Part shown: piece by piece, positions 6,491 to 13,946 of the stretch
How the letters are laid out: every line of letters starts with the position of its first letter
Numbering within the stretch: the first letter of the stretch is position 1
IMG/VR virus record: IMGVR_UViG_3300037852_000521
Coordinates: 1 to 21,486 of that record
From: a virus
Strand: one strand, 5' to 3'
DNA length: 21,486 nt
Program-made: the position numbers and the translations under genes
Notes under the pieces: generated by a model
The model's database searches: none
Seen by the model: the letters and a program-made list of their open reading frames with translations, nothing else
What the model was told of the DNA's origin: nothing

Positions 6491-6816
6491 AAGTAGTGAT
6501 CAAAGAATGGGGGCTTGAATATTGGATAGTAAATAAATCAGCTTACTGCGGTAAAAAATTAGAACTATTCGAAGGTATGCAATGCAGCCTGCACCATCAC
6601 AAGGTTAAAGATGAAACCTTTTATGTAGTATCAGGAAAGGTAGCATTTGAATTGGATGGTAGACATCAGGTACTAGAATCTGGGGATTCAATACATGTAC
6701 CCCCTCTTGCTAAACATCGTTTTGGTGGGATTGAGCCCAGTGTAATAATGGAGTTCTCAACCTACCATTCAGATGATGATACCTACAGAGATGAGCCATC
6801 AGGGAGAATGGAATGA
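6487..6816 (+). CDS. Small single-domain cupin protein
   Basis: The 109-residue product is one cupin beta-barrel. Motif 1 is HHHKVKDETFYVVSGK (from residue 37), supplying His and Glu metal ligands, and motif 2 is GDSIHVPPLAKHRF, supplying a final His. The sequence around motif 1 is like that of sugar-isomerase or phosphomannose-isomerase type cupins (HxH...E..YV..G), so a metal-bound sugar, nucleotide-sugar or other small-molecule enzyme is plausible, though binding without catalysis is equally possible. Its start overlaps the clamp stop (ATGA) and its stop overlaps the next gene (ATGA), so it is translated with replication genes. It is an auxiliary metabolic-type gene whose substrate cannot be told from sequence. 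Confidence 0.82.
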   Translation: MKVVIKEWGLEYWIVNKSAYCGKKLELFEGMQCSLHHHKVKDETFYVVSGKVAFELDGRHQVLESGDSIHVPPLAKHRFGGIEPSVIMEFSTYHSDDDTYRDEPSGRME

Positions 6817-7028
6817 GAAAAGAGCCATATACTGAAGAAGAGTTTAATGAGATGGAGTATGATGAAGGCAAAACACGGGAATACTTTACTGACGTAGCTA
6901 CAAATATGTTCATCCGAGCCAACAATATGCCTGCTGGTAAGTCCAAACTTAACTTAATGAGAACATCACTTTTGCTTTTCAAATACATAGATGACTTTGT
7001 TAAATGTTCATGTAAAGAACGGGAATAA
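6813..7028 (+). CDS. Small unknown protein
   Basis: A 71-residue, acidic-then-basic helical protein (starts MRKEPYTEEEFNEMEYDEGK; ends FVKCSCKERE) with no signal peptide. Its ATG overlaps the cupin stop by four bases and its own stop abuts the tRNA-Pro. The CSC near the C-terminus could bind a metal, but nothing else indicates a function. The coupling suggests it is a partner or simply a co-expressed companion of the cupin. Confidence 0.65.
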   Translation: MRKEPYTEEEFNEMEYDEGKTREYFTDVATNMFIRANNMPAGKSKLNLMRTSLLLFKYIDDFVKCSCKERE

Positions 7029-7106
7029 CAGAGTGTAGCTCAGCCTGGACAGAGCACGTGCCTTGGGTGCACGGGGTCGGGAGTTCGAATCTCTCCACTC
7101 TGACCA
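7029..7106 (+). tRNA. tRNA-Pro (anticodon UGG)
   Basis: A complete cloverleaf: acceptor CAGAGTG pairs perfectly with CACTCTG; D-arm GCTC/GAGC; anticodon stem CGTGC/GCACG around CTTGGGT (anticodon TGG); T-arm GGGAG/CTCTC with loop TTCGAAT; discriminator A and encoded CCA at 7104-7106. The C1-G72 end pair is the known identity feature of bacterial tRNA-Pro, which supports function. It lies between the small gene and the polymerase gene, whose ribosome site begins a few bases after the CCA. Confidence 0.95.
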
Positions 7107-7118
7107 TTTGGAGGGGAA

Positions 7119-9707
7119 ATGTCTTTCTTTTTTAGTAAAGAAAAAGCTAAACCAACCGTCAAGCGTGCCCTCCCCAAATCAGCTAAGAATCAAAAAGAAA
7201 CCTTAAACAGATTGGGGTGCCGTGCCTGCCCCTTGGATAAGGCTGACAATTGCTCACCCAAGATGCAGCCTGACTTGGCTGATCAAACTGATGTCTATGT
7301 ATTAGGCAGTCAACCAACGGAGGCAGACGATGAGAAGGGAAGCTTCACGTCTAAAGAAGGCAATCTCGTTCGTTATTGCCTGGGTCGCATTGATTATGTA
7401 TCTTTCGATTATATCATTCGTGATTACAGTGCTAATTCTTCTAGTAATTCATGGGTGGCCATGGAATGCTGTCGTTCGTTGATTACTAAATCAATTGAGC
7501 GGGCAAAACCCAAAATCATCATTGGGCTGGGTATTCTACCACTTCAATGGATGCTAAATTCCTCAGACATGATAGGGCTCAGAGGTAGGGTCTTTGCAGT
7601 CAAAGTGGGCAACCACTCTTGTTATTTCATGCCCACTTATGGCCCCGAGTATGTCATTGACAAGGCATTCAAGAAGTCAGACCCGCTGCGAAGCAAGTTT
7701 GGGCATGCCCTCAAGTTTGACATAGCCAAAGCCAAAGAACTGGCACTTGAGTTGGACCCTCCAACAATTGACACGCCACAAGCGGTTAGGGCGGGTATAC
7801 AGGCGTTTAACGGCAAAGGGCGGGGGCAACTGCCCATTTTGCTTAAACTCATGAGTGAGGCTGCCAAGGCCGCTGAGAGGGCTATTGACCTAGAAACCAG
7901 TCACCTTAGGCCATACGCCGCAGGGGCCAAGATACTCACGGTAGCCCTGAGTACCCTAGATGCAAATTTCTCATTTGCACTAGACCACCCTAAGGCAGGG
8001 TGGACTGAAGATGAAAAAAAGCAAATCATCAAAGCACTGATAGCAGTGCTGGAGGGAGAAGGACGGCTAATAGCACACAACACCCCGTTTGAGGTTGAAT
8101 GGTTGATCTTCAGACTGGGTAAGAAAGTTATCTATCATGAGGTTTGGGAGTGCACGATGATGCAGTCCCATTTCCTTGATGAACGACGAGGCAAACGCGG
8201 AGGGTCAGATGACCAGTTCCAACCAAACCCGTACCAAGCACTGGATTTCCTCGTCAAGCAATATTTCGGGTTGGCTTATAAGTCACTCTTTAAGCTTGAT
8301 CGTAAGAATATGGCCAACGCCGATCTTGACGAAACCCTACTTTATAATGGTGCGGACACGAAATTCACATTACGCCTTTATTATTTTCAAACGAATCGTC
8401 TTAAACAAACAGGTCTATATCCTGCATATAAGCAAACGCGCGAAAGGCAACCCACTGTCGCCTTGATGCAGTCAATTGGCATTGACATCGATCAGGCTGA
8501 AAACAAACGACTCGAAAGGAAAATGAATGAAGAGGTCAAGACATGTGAGAGACGTATATTCGCAATTCATGAGGTTAAAGCTTTCATTGCAGAACGAAAG
8601 ACGTTCAATCCGGCATCACAACCAGATGTTATCAAGATCTTTAAAGACTATATCAAAGTTGGAGATAAAATTATTAACGCTGATGGAAAGGAGTCAGTTG
8701 ATAAAGGGGTCCTTGCAAAAATTGACCACCCCCTCGCCAAAGCAATCGAAGAGCACCGCAATAAAACGCACCTCAAATCAACCTACATCGACCCCTTCAC
8801 GCTCGGCAAAGGTAACTTCATATGGCCCGACGGCAGGATCCACCCAAGTTTCAATACCACCTTCGCAGAAACAGGTAGGACAAGCTCCGACGAACCAAAC
8901 CAACAAAACTGGCCAGTAAGAGTAGACAAGTGGCTACGCAAACAGATAGTGGCCCCTAAAGGTCATGTCCTCGTAGCTTTTGACTACGGGCAATTAGAAG
9001 CCTGTACATCAGCTATGTGTACGCAAGATCAAGTACTGATCAAAGCCATGTGGGAGGATTATGATATTCACATGGAGTGGGCAGTTAAGGCTGCCCACCG
9101 CCATCCTGATTTCATTGGTGGATTGAAAAATTTAAAGAACCCTGAAATCATGGGTAAGTTCAGGGGCAGGATCAAAAACAAGCTAGTATTCCCAGTCATT
9201 TTTGGAGCCGCCAATACCTCAGTAGCAGGCTATCTAAACGCGCCACAAGAACCAATCGATAAACTCATGAATGAGTTCTGGAAAACCTTTCATGGAATTT
9301 ATTCATGGCAGCAGGAGACCATGAATGCGTACTACGCTACTGGTTTTGTTAGTGCTCCTACTGGTCGTAGGCGGCATTATCCTCTCACTAAAAATCAAGC
9401 AATTAACCACCCCATACAATCTGTGGCTTGTGATATCGTTTGCAGTGCTATGTGCTATTTATCTAATTATTCTGCTTATACAGGCAATTGGCATCTACAT
9501 CCAATCATGAATATTCATGATGACCTAACTTTTTGCATCCCTGATAGTCCTAAAATCCTTGAAGAATCAATTGAAACTATCTACCGGGCAATGTTAAACC
9601 CGCCCTACAAATTCATCAATGTTCCCTTATCCGTAGAATGTTCAATCGGCACCAACTGGCTTGAAATGGACAAAATAGGGAAATTCTTTTCCAATAAGGA
9701 TCTGTAG
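7119..9707 (+). CDS. polA: Family A DNA polymerase with N-terminal UDG-like domain and 3'-5' exonuclease
   Basis: The 862 residues carry three domains. Residues 30-200 resemble family 4 uracil-DNA glycosylases (GCRACPL, LGSQPTEADD, PKIIIGLG, MPTYGPEYV). A DnaQ-like exonuclease follows: D257/E259 in AIDLET, HNTPFE (320-325) and YNGAD (409-413). The polymerase domain has motif A FDYGQLE (D622), motif B R682...K686...F691..F695 and motif C HDD (800-802). This is the replicative polymerase, copying and proofreading. Fusion of a UDG-like domain to PolA is also known from phage SPO1. The glycosylase motifs look degenerate, so this part may be structural or an Fe-S holder. GGAGG precedes the ATG; the TAG stop overlaps the GTG of the clamp loader. 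Confidence 0.93.
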   Translation: MSFFFSKEKAKPTVKRALPKSAKNQKETLNRLGCRACPLDKADNCSPKMQPDLADQTDVYVLGSQPTEADDEKGSFTSKEGNLVRYCLGRIDYVSFDYIIRDYSANSSSNSWVAMECCRSLITKSIERAKPKIIIGLGILPLQWMLNSSDMIGLRGRVFAVKVGNHSCYFMPTYGPEYVIDKAFKKSDPLRSKFGHALKFDIAKAKELALELDPPTIDTPQAVRAGIQAFNGKGRGQLPILLKLMSEAAKAAERAIDLETSHLRPYAAGAKILTVALSTLDANFSFALDHPKAGWTEDEKKQIIKALIAVLEGEGRLIAHNTPFEVEWLIFRLGKKVIYHEVWECTMMQSHFLDERRGKRGGSDDQFQPNPYQALDFLVKQYFGLAYKSLFKLDRKNMANADLDETLLYNGADTKFTLRLYYFQTNRLKQTGLYPAYKQTRERQPTVALMQSIGIDIDQAENKRLERKMNEEVKTCERRIFAIHEVKAFIAERKTFNPASQPDVIKIFKDYIKVGDKIINADGKESVDKGVLAKIDHPLAKAIEEHRNKTHLKSTYIDPFTLGKGNFIWPDGRIHPSFNTTFAETGRTSSDEPNQQNWPVRVDKWLRKQIVAPKGHVLVAFDYGQLEACTSAMCTQDQVLIKAMWEDYDIHMEWAVKAAHRHPDFIGGLKNLKNPEIMGKFRGRIKNKLVFPVIFGAANTSVAGYLNAPQEPIDKLMNEFWKTFHGIYSWQQETMNAYYATGFVSAPTGRRRHYPLTKNQAINHPIQSVACDIVCSAMCYLSNYSAYTGNWHLHPIMNIHDDLTFCIPDSPKILEESIETIYRAMLNPPYKFINVPLSVECSIGTNWLEMDKIGKFFSNKDL

Positions 9708-10651
9708 TGGATTCACTTTGGACCAAATACAGGCCTAAAACCTTTGATGATGTTTTAGGCCAAAACACAATTGTCCGCTCACTCAAAAAGGTAATCAAAG
9801 ATGCACGTGCTCATGCTTTCCTCTTTAACGGCCCTAGCGGGACTGGAAAAACTACTCTTGCCCGGATTCTTGCTATGTCTTTTGCTGCTGGGGGTAGCAG
9901 CATTAATCTCGTCGAAATAGATGGTGCATCACAATCAGGTGCTGATGCCGCTCGTGAGTTAGTAACCAGGAGTCTGTACCGAGCAATAGGTGGTAGTCCA
10001 GTCAAGTTCATCATCATAGATGAAGCACACAGGCTTTCAAGCCAAGCGTGGACGGTGTTATTGAAACCAGTTGAAGAGCCACCGCAGCACGTATACTATG
10101 CTTTTTGCACTACCGAAATCTCCAAGATACCCAAAGCTATCATCACTCGGTGCACACGCTATGACCTAAAGCCGGTTAAAGAAGAAATTATCTTTGATCT
10201 GCTGTGCAGCGTATGCAACGGAGAAGAGATAGAAACTACTGACGAAATATTAGAATTAATTGCTGAGAACAGCAATGGGAGCCCCCGTCAAGCACTGGTA
10301 TATTTGGAAGAGTGCTATTCCGTAAAAAACATTTCTGAAGCGCGAGAGTTGATGCGTGCTTCAGGCCAAAACAAGGAGGTTATAGATCTAGCCCGCTGGC
10401 TAGTCGCTGGTAAAGGTCACACATGGGCCGCCGCAATGAAGTTTGTCCATGACCTTGAAGGCCAAGACGCTGAAAGCATCAGAATAGTCCTACAAAACTA
10501 CTTTGCAGCTGTACTAATCAAAACCAAAAGCGATAAAACAGCAGCACACTTGCTTGGATTAGTTGACGCATTTCGCACCCCCTACCTACAATCAGATAAA
10601 TTAGCACCCCTGCTTTACTCCCTAGGCTTAGCCATGAGGTTAGACGCATGA
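9707..10651 (+). CDS. dnaX: DnaX-type clamp loader ATPase
   Basis: This 314-residue AAA+ protein starts at a GTG sharing a base with the polymerase stop (TAGTG), with AAGGA upstream. It opens with the classic LWTKYRPKTFDDVLGQ clamp-loader signature, then Walker A GPSGTGKT (42-49), Walker B IIIDEAH (103-108), sensor-1 CTTE and an arginine-finger motif TRC (147-149; usually SRC), and GSPRQAL as sensor 2. The DnaX zinc-binding cysteines between Walker A and B are missing, and there is no tau extension. It should use ATP to open the clamp (5474) and load it at primer ends. No separate delta-like subunit is seen here, so it may act as a homo-oligomer or with host subunits. Confidence 0.92.
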   Translation: MDSLWTKYRPKTFDDVLGQNTIVRSLKKVIKDARAHAFLFNGPSGTGKTTLARILAMSFAAGGSSINLVEIDGASQSGADAARELVTRSLYRAIGGSPVKFIIIDEAHRLSSQAWTVLLKPVEEPPQHVYYAFCTTEISKIPKAIITRCTRYDLKPVKEEIIFDLLCSVCNGEEIETTDEILELIAENSNGSPRQALVYLEECYSVKNISEARELMRASGQNKEVIDLARWLVAGKGHTWAAAMKFVHDLEGQDAESIRIVLQNYFAAVLIKTKSDKTAAHLLGLVDAFRTPYLQSDKLAPLLYSLGLAMRLDA

Positions 10652-10947
10652 GAACCCTGTTAATCAGAGCAGTAGTATTGACGGACGGTGAAAAATATCT
10701 AGTTCACGGCAGTGATAGTGAAACACCCCAAGAGATGTTCAAGGCTATGCAGCCTATTTGGGATTTTGATCCCAGAAGGGAAACAGCGCACTTTGTAGAA
10801 TTAACGGTACACGTACCTGAGTGGGAAAAGCCATGGGTAGCGGAGGCTAGGGAGTATAAACATTATGATGGCCATGATGAATTGACTCTCGCAGGCCCCG
10901 ATCCTCGTATGAGCTTGACCCTTCATGACCTCCATATCTCTAAATGA
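10648..10947 (+). CDS. Small unknown protein
   Basis: A 99-residue soluble protein whose ATG overlaps the clamp-loader stop (ATGA). It begins with a hydrophobic strand (RTLLIRAVVL) followed by charged, aromatic segments (PIWDFDPRRE, VPEWEKPW) and ends in LTLHDLHISK. No motif is recognised. It overlaps the UvsY-like gene by 23 bases. The position between clamp loader and recombination mediator suggests expression with the replisome. Confidence 0.65.
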   Translation: MRTLLIRAVVLTDGEKYLVHGSDSETPQEMFKAMQPIWDFDPRRETAHFVELTVHVPEWEKPWVAEAREYKHYDGHDELTLAGPDPRMSLTLHDLHISK

Positions 10948-11437
10948 TCTCCAAAAAAACTTATCCATCGATAAAATGGTTCTTGATGATGAAGTCATCA
11001 GACAACCCATGCTATTTTATGAAGTGAGCGATCAGCTGACAGATGCCTTAGCTGAACGTGACGCTGCGAAAGAGGAGCTCGCTGTTGTTGATGCGGAGCT
11101 CGACAATTCTTGGCGCAAGAAACTTGCTAAAGTCAAAGATAGGGTTACAGATAAAGTTGTTCAGAGCTGCGTCCTAACCAGCCCAGAACATGAAAAAGCC
11201 TTTCAAACCTACTTACACGCCAAAACAAAAGCCGACAGGTTCCTCGCATTGAAGGAGGCTTTCCAGCAGCGCAGTTTCATGCTAAGAGATTTGGTAGCCC
11301 TTTATTCAGCCAACTATTATGAAACGACTTCATTGAAACCCTCAAAAGCACAGGATATATCACACTACCATTCAAATAGAGCGCATATGAATGACGCACG
11401 AGTAGCCAGAAAGGTGATTAATGGCAAAAATAGTTAA
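10925..11437 (+). CDS. uvsY: UvsY-like recombination mediator (probable)
   Basis: A 170-residue, mostly helical protein. Its pattern follows T4-type UvsY: an N-terminal LNDLQKNLSIDKMVLDDEVIRQPMLFYEV segment, two long coiled-coil helices rich in Ala/Glu/Lys, and a final amphipathic helix with QQRSFMLRDLVALYSANY, which corresponds to the RTYHIKNAI helix of UvsY. In T4, UvsY helps load UvsX onto ssDNA covered by gp32. The context agrees: the ssDNA-binding protein follows with a 17-base overlap and the RecA/UvsX gene is about 1.5 kb on. No catalytic motif is seen, as expected for a mediator. It is longer than T4 UvsY (137), mainly at the C-terminus. Assignment by pattern and position only. Confidence 0.6.
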   Translation: MTSISLNDLQKNLSIDKMVLDDEVIRQPMLFYEVSDQLTDALAERDAAKEELAVVDAELDNSWRKKLAKVKDRVTDKVVQSCVLTSPEHEKAFQTYLHAKTKADRFLALKEAFQQRSFMLRDLVALYSANYYETTSLKPSKAQDISHYHSNRAHMNDARVARKVINGKNS

Positions 11438-12515
11438 AAAGGAAGAGCGTGGCTTTAGTTATAAGAAGCGCAGCGCAGAGACGCTTAAAGAACGGGCTAA
11501 CATGAAAGGTGGCAATTTCGACACCTTTGTAAAACCCAAGTTCAAACAGTGGAAGCCTAAAGAAGGCAAAAACCTAATCCGTATCCTCCCCCCTACCTGG
11601 GAACCTGATGATGCTCCATGGCAGGAAACTGCCCATTATGGTTTAGACATTTTCGTCAACTATAACATTGGTGCTGACAATCAGGCTTATTTGTCCTTGA
11701 ATAGGCACCTTAAAGGGGAAGATCCACTTGCAGAAGCTAAACGCGAAGCACAACAAGAAGGCGAAAAGGAATTCGCCAAGAAACTCAGCCCCACCCAACG
11801 CATCCTTTACTGGATCATTGACAGAAATGACGAGGATGAAGGCCCCCTATACTGGGCAGCGCCTTTCACATTTGATAAGTCACTGTCAAATCTTTGCATT
11901 GACGAAGATACTAAGGACGTAATTTTCATTGATGACCCTACTAAGGGTCGCGATGTACGTTTCTACAAAGAGGGCACTGGGCTCAATACCAAGTATGACT
12001 CGAGCAAGATGAAAGTGCTTGGCCCATCGTCTATTCACGAGGACGAAGGTATTGAAGAGGAGTGGCTTGAGTTTATTACTGAAAACCCATTGCCTTCAAT
12101 TCTTAACTTCTATGACTATGAACATATCAAGGGTAGCTTTGACGGTCAGATTGGTAAGTTTGATGATGATGAAGAGGATGACAAGCCTGTGAAAAAACCT
12201 GTGAAAGGTCGACAACACGTAGGTTCAAGGAGGCACGACCCTGATGACGAAGAGGAAGCTCCTGAAGAAATTGAAGAAAAACCACGTTCACGCCGCCGCC
12301 CACCTGTTGAAGATGATGATGATGATCCAAAACCCATACCAAAGCGCCGTAGAGTTGCGGATGATAATGACGATGATGAAGATAACTCGCCCCCTACGAA
12401 AAGCCGCCGTGGGAGGAATGAAGATGACGATGAGCCAGAGACAGAAGGCCGTCGCGGCAGCCTTCGCGAAAAACTAGCTGCGAGGCGTCGCAGTCGCGAC
12501 TCAGACGACGATTGA
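11421..12515 (+). CDS. gp32-like single-stranded DNA-binding protein
   Basis: The 364 residues show a basic N-terminal arm (MAKIVKKEERGFSYKKRSAETLKERA), an OB-fold-type core beginning with KFKQWKPKEGKNLIRILPP, aromatic strands including ILYWIIDRND and GPLYWAAPFTF, and from about residue 245 a long disordered tail of Asp/Glu runs mixed with Lys/Arg (ending in RRRSRDSDDD). This plan of arm, OB core and acidic tail is that of phage gp32-class proteins, which coat ssDNA and recruit replication and recombination partners through the tail. The tail here is unusually long and alternates acidic and basic blocks. It overlaps the UvsY-like gene; the hairpin at 12534 follows its stop. Confidence 0.82.
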   Translation: MAKIVKKEERGFSYKKRSAETLKERANMKGGNFDTFVKPKFKQWKPKEGKNLIRILPPTWEPDDAPWQETAHYGLDIFVNYNIGADNQAYLSLNRHLKGEDPLAEAKREAQQEGEKEFAKKLSPTQRILYWIIDRNDEDEGPLYWAAPFTFDKSLSNLCIDEDTKDVIFIDDPTKGRDVRFYKEGTGLNTKYDSSKMKVLGPSSIHEDEGIEEEWLEFITENPLPSILNFYDYEHIKGSFDGQIGKFDDDEEDDKPVKKPVKGRQHVGSRRHDPDDEEEAPEEIEEKPRSRRRPPVEDDDDDPKPIPKRRRVADDNDDDEDNSPPTKSRRGRNEDDDEPETEGRRGSLREKLAARRRSRDSDDD

Positions 12516-12533
12516 AAGCATTATAAAGCGGTC

Positions 12534-12567
12534 AGGACGGGATCCAGTTCAGCTGGACACCCGTCCT
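12534..12567 (+). terminator. Strong hairpin after the ssDNA-binding protein gene
   Basis: AGGACGGG (12534-12541) pairs with CCCGTCCT (12560-12567), and inside it TCCAG pairs with CTGGA around a 5-base loop. It starts 19 bases after the stop codon. The following CTTAGTATAATT is T-containing but not a clean T run, so termination may be partial, or the hairpin may protect the upstream message from 3' decay. Confidence 0.55.
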
Positions 12568-12579
12568 CTTAGTATAATT

Positions 12580-12705
12580 ATGAATGACTATTTTCCGTAT
12601 GAGCGTTGGGCTAAAGAGCAAAATGTGATTAATCGTGCTGGTTACCGCACATGGTACGAATTATTGAAGGCTAGACATGCCAAAAAACAGCGCCGCACCT
12701 CCTGA
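12580..12705 (+). CDS. Possible 41-residue small protein
   Basis: ATG at 12580 opens a 41-codon frame with balanced composition: aromatic and charged N-terminal half (MNDYFPYERWAKEQN), then a helical segment and a basic tail (RHAKKQRRTS). It starts 13 bases after the hairpin and runs 29 bases into the next gene in another frame. No clear Shine-Dalgarno precedes it, and a TATAAT (12573-12578) lies just before the ATG, so leaderless translation is an option. Basic tail suggests nucleic-acid contact. Not recognised; the case rests on composition and on filling the gap. Confidence 0.4.
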   Translation: MNDYFPYERWAKEQNVINRAGYRTWYELLKARHAKKQRRTS

Positions 12706-12937
12706 CCCTCATTACCAGCTGACCCTTTTACTACTCAACGAGTTCAAAAATAAATTTACCGAACTGGCAGCCAGGGATTTAGCAGACCCTGTTGTGCTAT
12801 CAAGGTTGAGCACGGTAGCTCTAAGCCAGCTAGCAGCTATGCTAGCTGTTGACGTAGGGATGAAACAAGATCAATTTACTGCTGTGTGCCGTTCAAATTT
12901 TGAAGAGGCGTTTAAACGTGCCCCCAGATTCGGCTAA
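12677..12937 (+). CDS. Small unknown helical protein
   Basis: An 86-residue protein with GAAGG at 12666-12670, six bases before its ATG. After a Pro-rich start (PPDPHYQ) it is nearly all helix, Leu/Ala-rich (LTLLLLNEFKNKF, STVALSQLAAMLAVDVGM), but not hydrophobic enough for a membrane segment. It overlaps the recombinase gene by 20 bases and could be a small partner of it. No recognised motif. Confidence 0.65.
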   Translation: MPKNSAAPPDPHYQLTLLLLNEFKNKFTELAARDLADPVVLSRLSTVALSQLAAMLAVDVGMKQDQFTAVCRSNFEEAFKRAPRFG

Positions 12938-13946
12938 GCGTAATAGGGCTGTCCTACAGCCAAGAAATTCATATTTCACTTCAGCTAAGGAGAACATTCA
13001 ATTTGTTAGTTCTGGCTGTGCTGTTCTTGATTGCGCTCTTGGCGGTGGTTTTGCTCTGGGCCGCACGGCGAACGTGGTAGGTGACAAAAGCACGGCTAAG
13101 ACCGGCACCGCTACGGAAGTCATGATCAACTTTACCAGAGCTTATGATGGTGCCGTAGCCTACCGTGAGGCTGAGGCAGCGTGGGACAATGCCTATGCCG
13201 AGGCCATGGGGCTACCCCTTGACAAGATTGACTTTGGTGACCCGGAGAAACCACTTGAAACCGTTGAAGAATTTATCCGTGATTTCGATAGTTTCCTTGA
13301 GAACCAAACTAAGCGAAAGAAGCCGGGCTTATACGTTTTGGACTCGTTGGATGCCATTTCAGATGAGGATGAAATGGACAGGGATCCAAGCAAGGGTACG
13401 TACGGTGGAGCTAAAGCTAAAAAACTTAGTGAATTCTTTAGACGTCTAACCAGACGGCAGGAAAAAGCCAATGTGCTGCTCCTTATTATATCTCAAGTGC
13501 GAGACAATATTGGTGCCCTATTTGGTGAGAAGCACAAGCGCAGCGGGGGGCGAGCACTTGATTTTTACGCCTCACAAATTGTGTGGCTTGCACACATTAA
13601 ACTCCTCAAACGTTCAATTAACAACATTGAGCGACCCTACGGAATTGAAATCAAAGCCAAAGTAAAAAAGAACAAGGTAGGAATGCCCTTCCGTGAAGCT
13701 GACTTCCAGTTTGAATTTGGCTACGGAATTAATGACTTGCTTGCCAGCATCAACTGGCTTGAAGAGGTAGACAGGCTTGCTGACTTCAATCTGAAGAAAT
13801 CAACACTCAAAAACTACATCAAAGATCTCAATTTAATGTCTTCAAAAGAATACTTTGAGGAACAAAAAGCTGCTGCTGAGGTAGTCAAAAAGGTTTGGGC
13901 TGAGGTCGAAGAAACGTTCATACCAAAACGGAGTAAGTATTCATGA
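12918..13946 (+). CDS. uvsX: RecA/UvsX-type recombinase
   Basis: I chose the GTG at 12918, which has AAGAGG ten bases upstream (12902-12907) and gives 342 residues; a TTG at 12900 is in frame but has no site. It should form filaments on ssDNA and drive strand exchange. The core shows SSGCAVLDCALGGGFALGR, a Walker A of the form GDKSTAKT (55-62), a Walker B ending LYVLDSLDAI, and LLLIISQVRDN, the conserved SQVR-type segment of UvsX proteins, followed by the GGRALDFYAS loop region. An Ala replaces the usual Gly before the Walker Lys. Its stop overlaps the next gene (ATGA). UvsY-like and gp32-like genes upstream support a T4-style recombination set. Confidence 0.9.
   Translation: MPPDSAKRNRAVLQPRNSYFTSAKENIQFVSSGCAVLDCALGGGFALGRTANVVGDKSTAKTGTATEVMINFTRAYDGAVAYREAEAAWDNAYAEAMGLPLDKIDFGDPEKPLETVEEFIRDFDSFLENQTKRKKPGLYVLDSLDAISDEDEMDRDPSKGTYGGAKAKKLSEFFRRLTRRQEKANVLLLIISQVRDNIGALFGEKHKRSGGRALDFYASQIVWLAHIKLLKRSINNIERPYGIEIKAKVKKNKVGMPFREADFQFEFGYGINDLLASINWLEEVDRLADFNLKKSTLKNYIKDLNLMSSKEYFEEQKAAAEVVKKVWAEVEETFIPKRSKYS

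Noticed and set aside
10940-10970. Run of seven A near the UvsY-like start as a programmed frameshift site
   Set aside because: It lies after the stop of the upstream gene, and the downstream gene has its own ATG, so no fusion product is needed.
12900-12917. TTG start for the recombinase
   Set aside because: No ribosome site precedes it, while GTG at 12918 has AAGAGG upstream.
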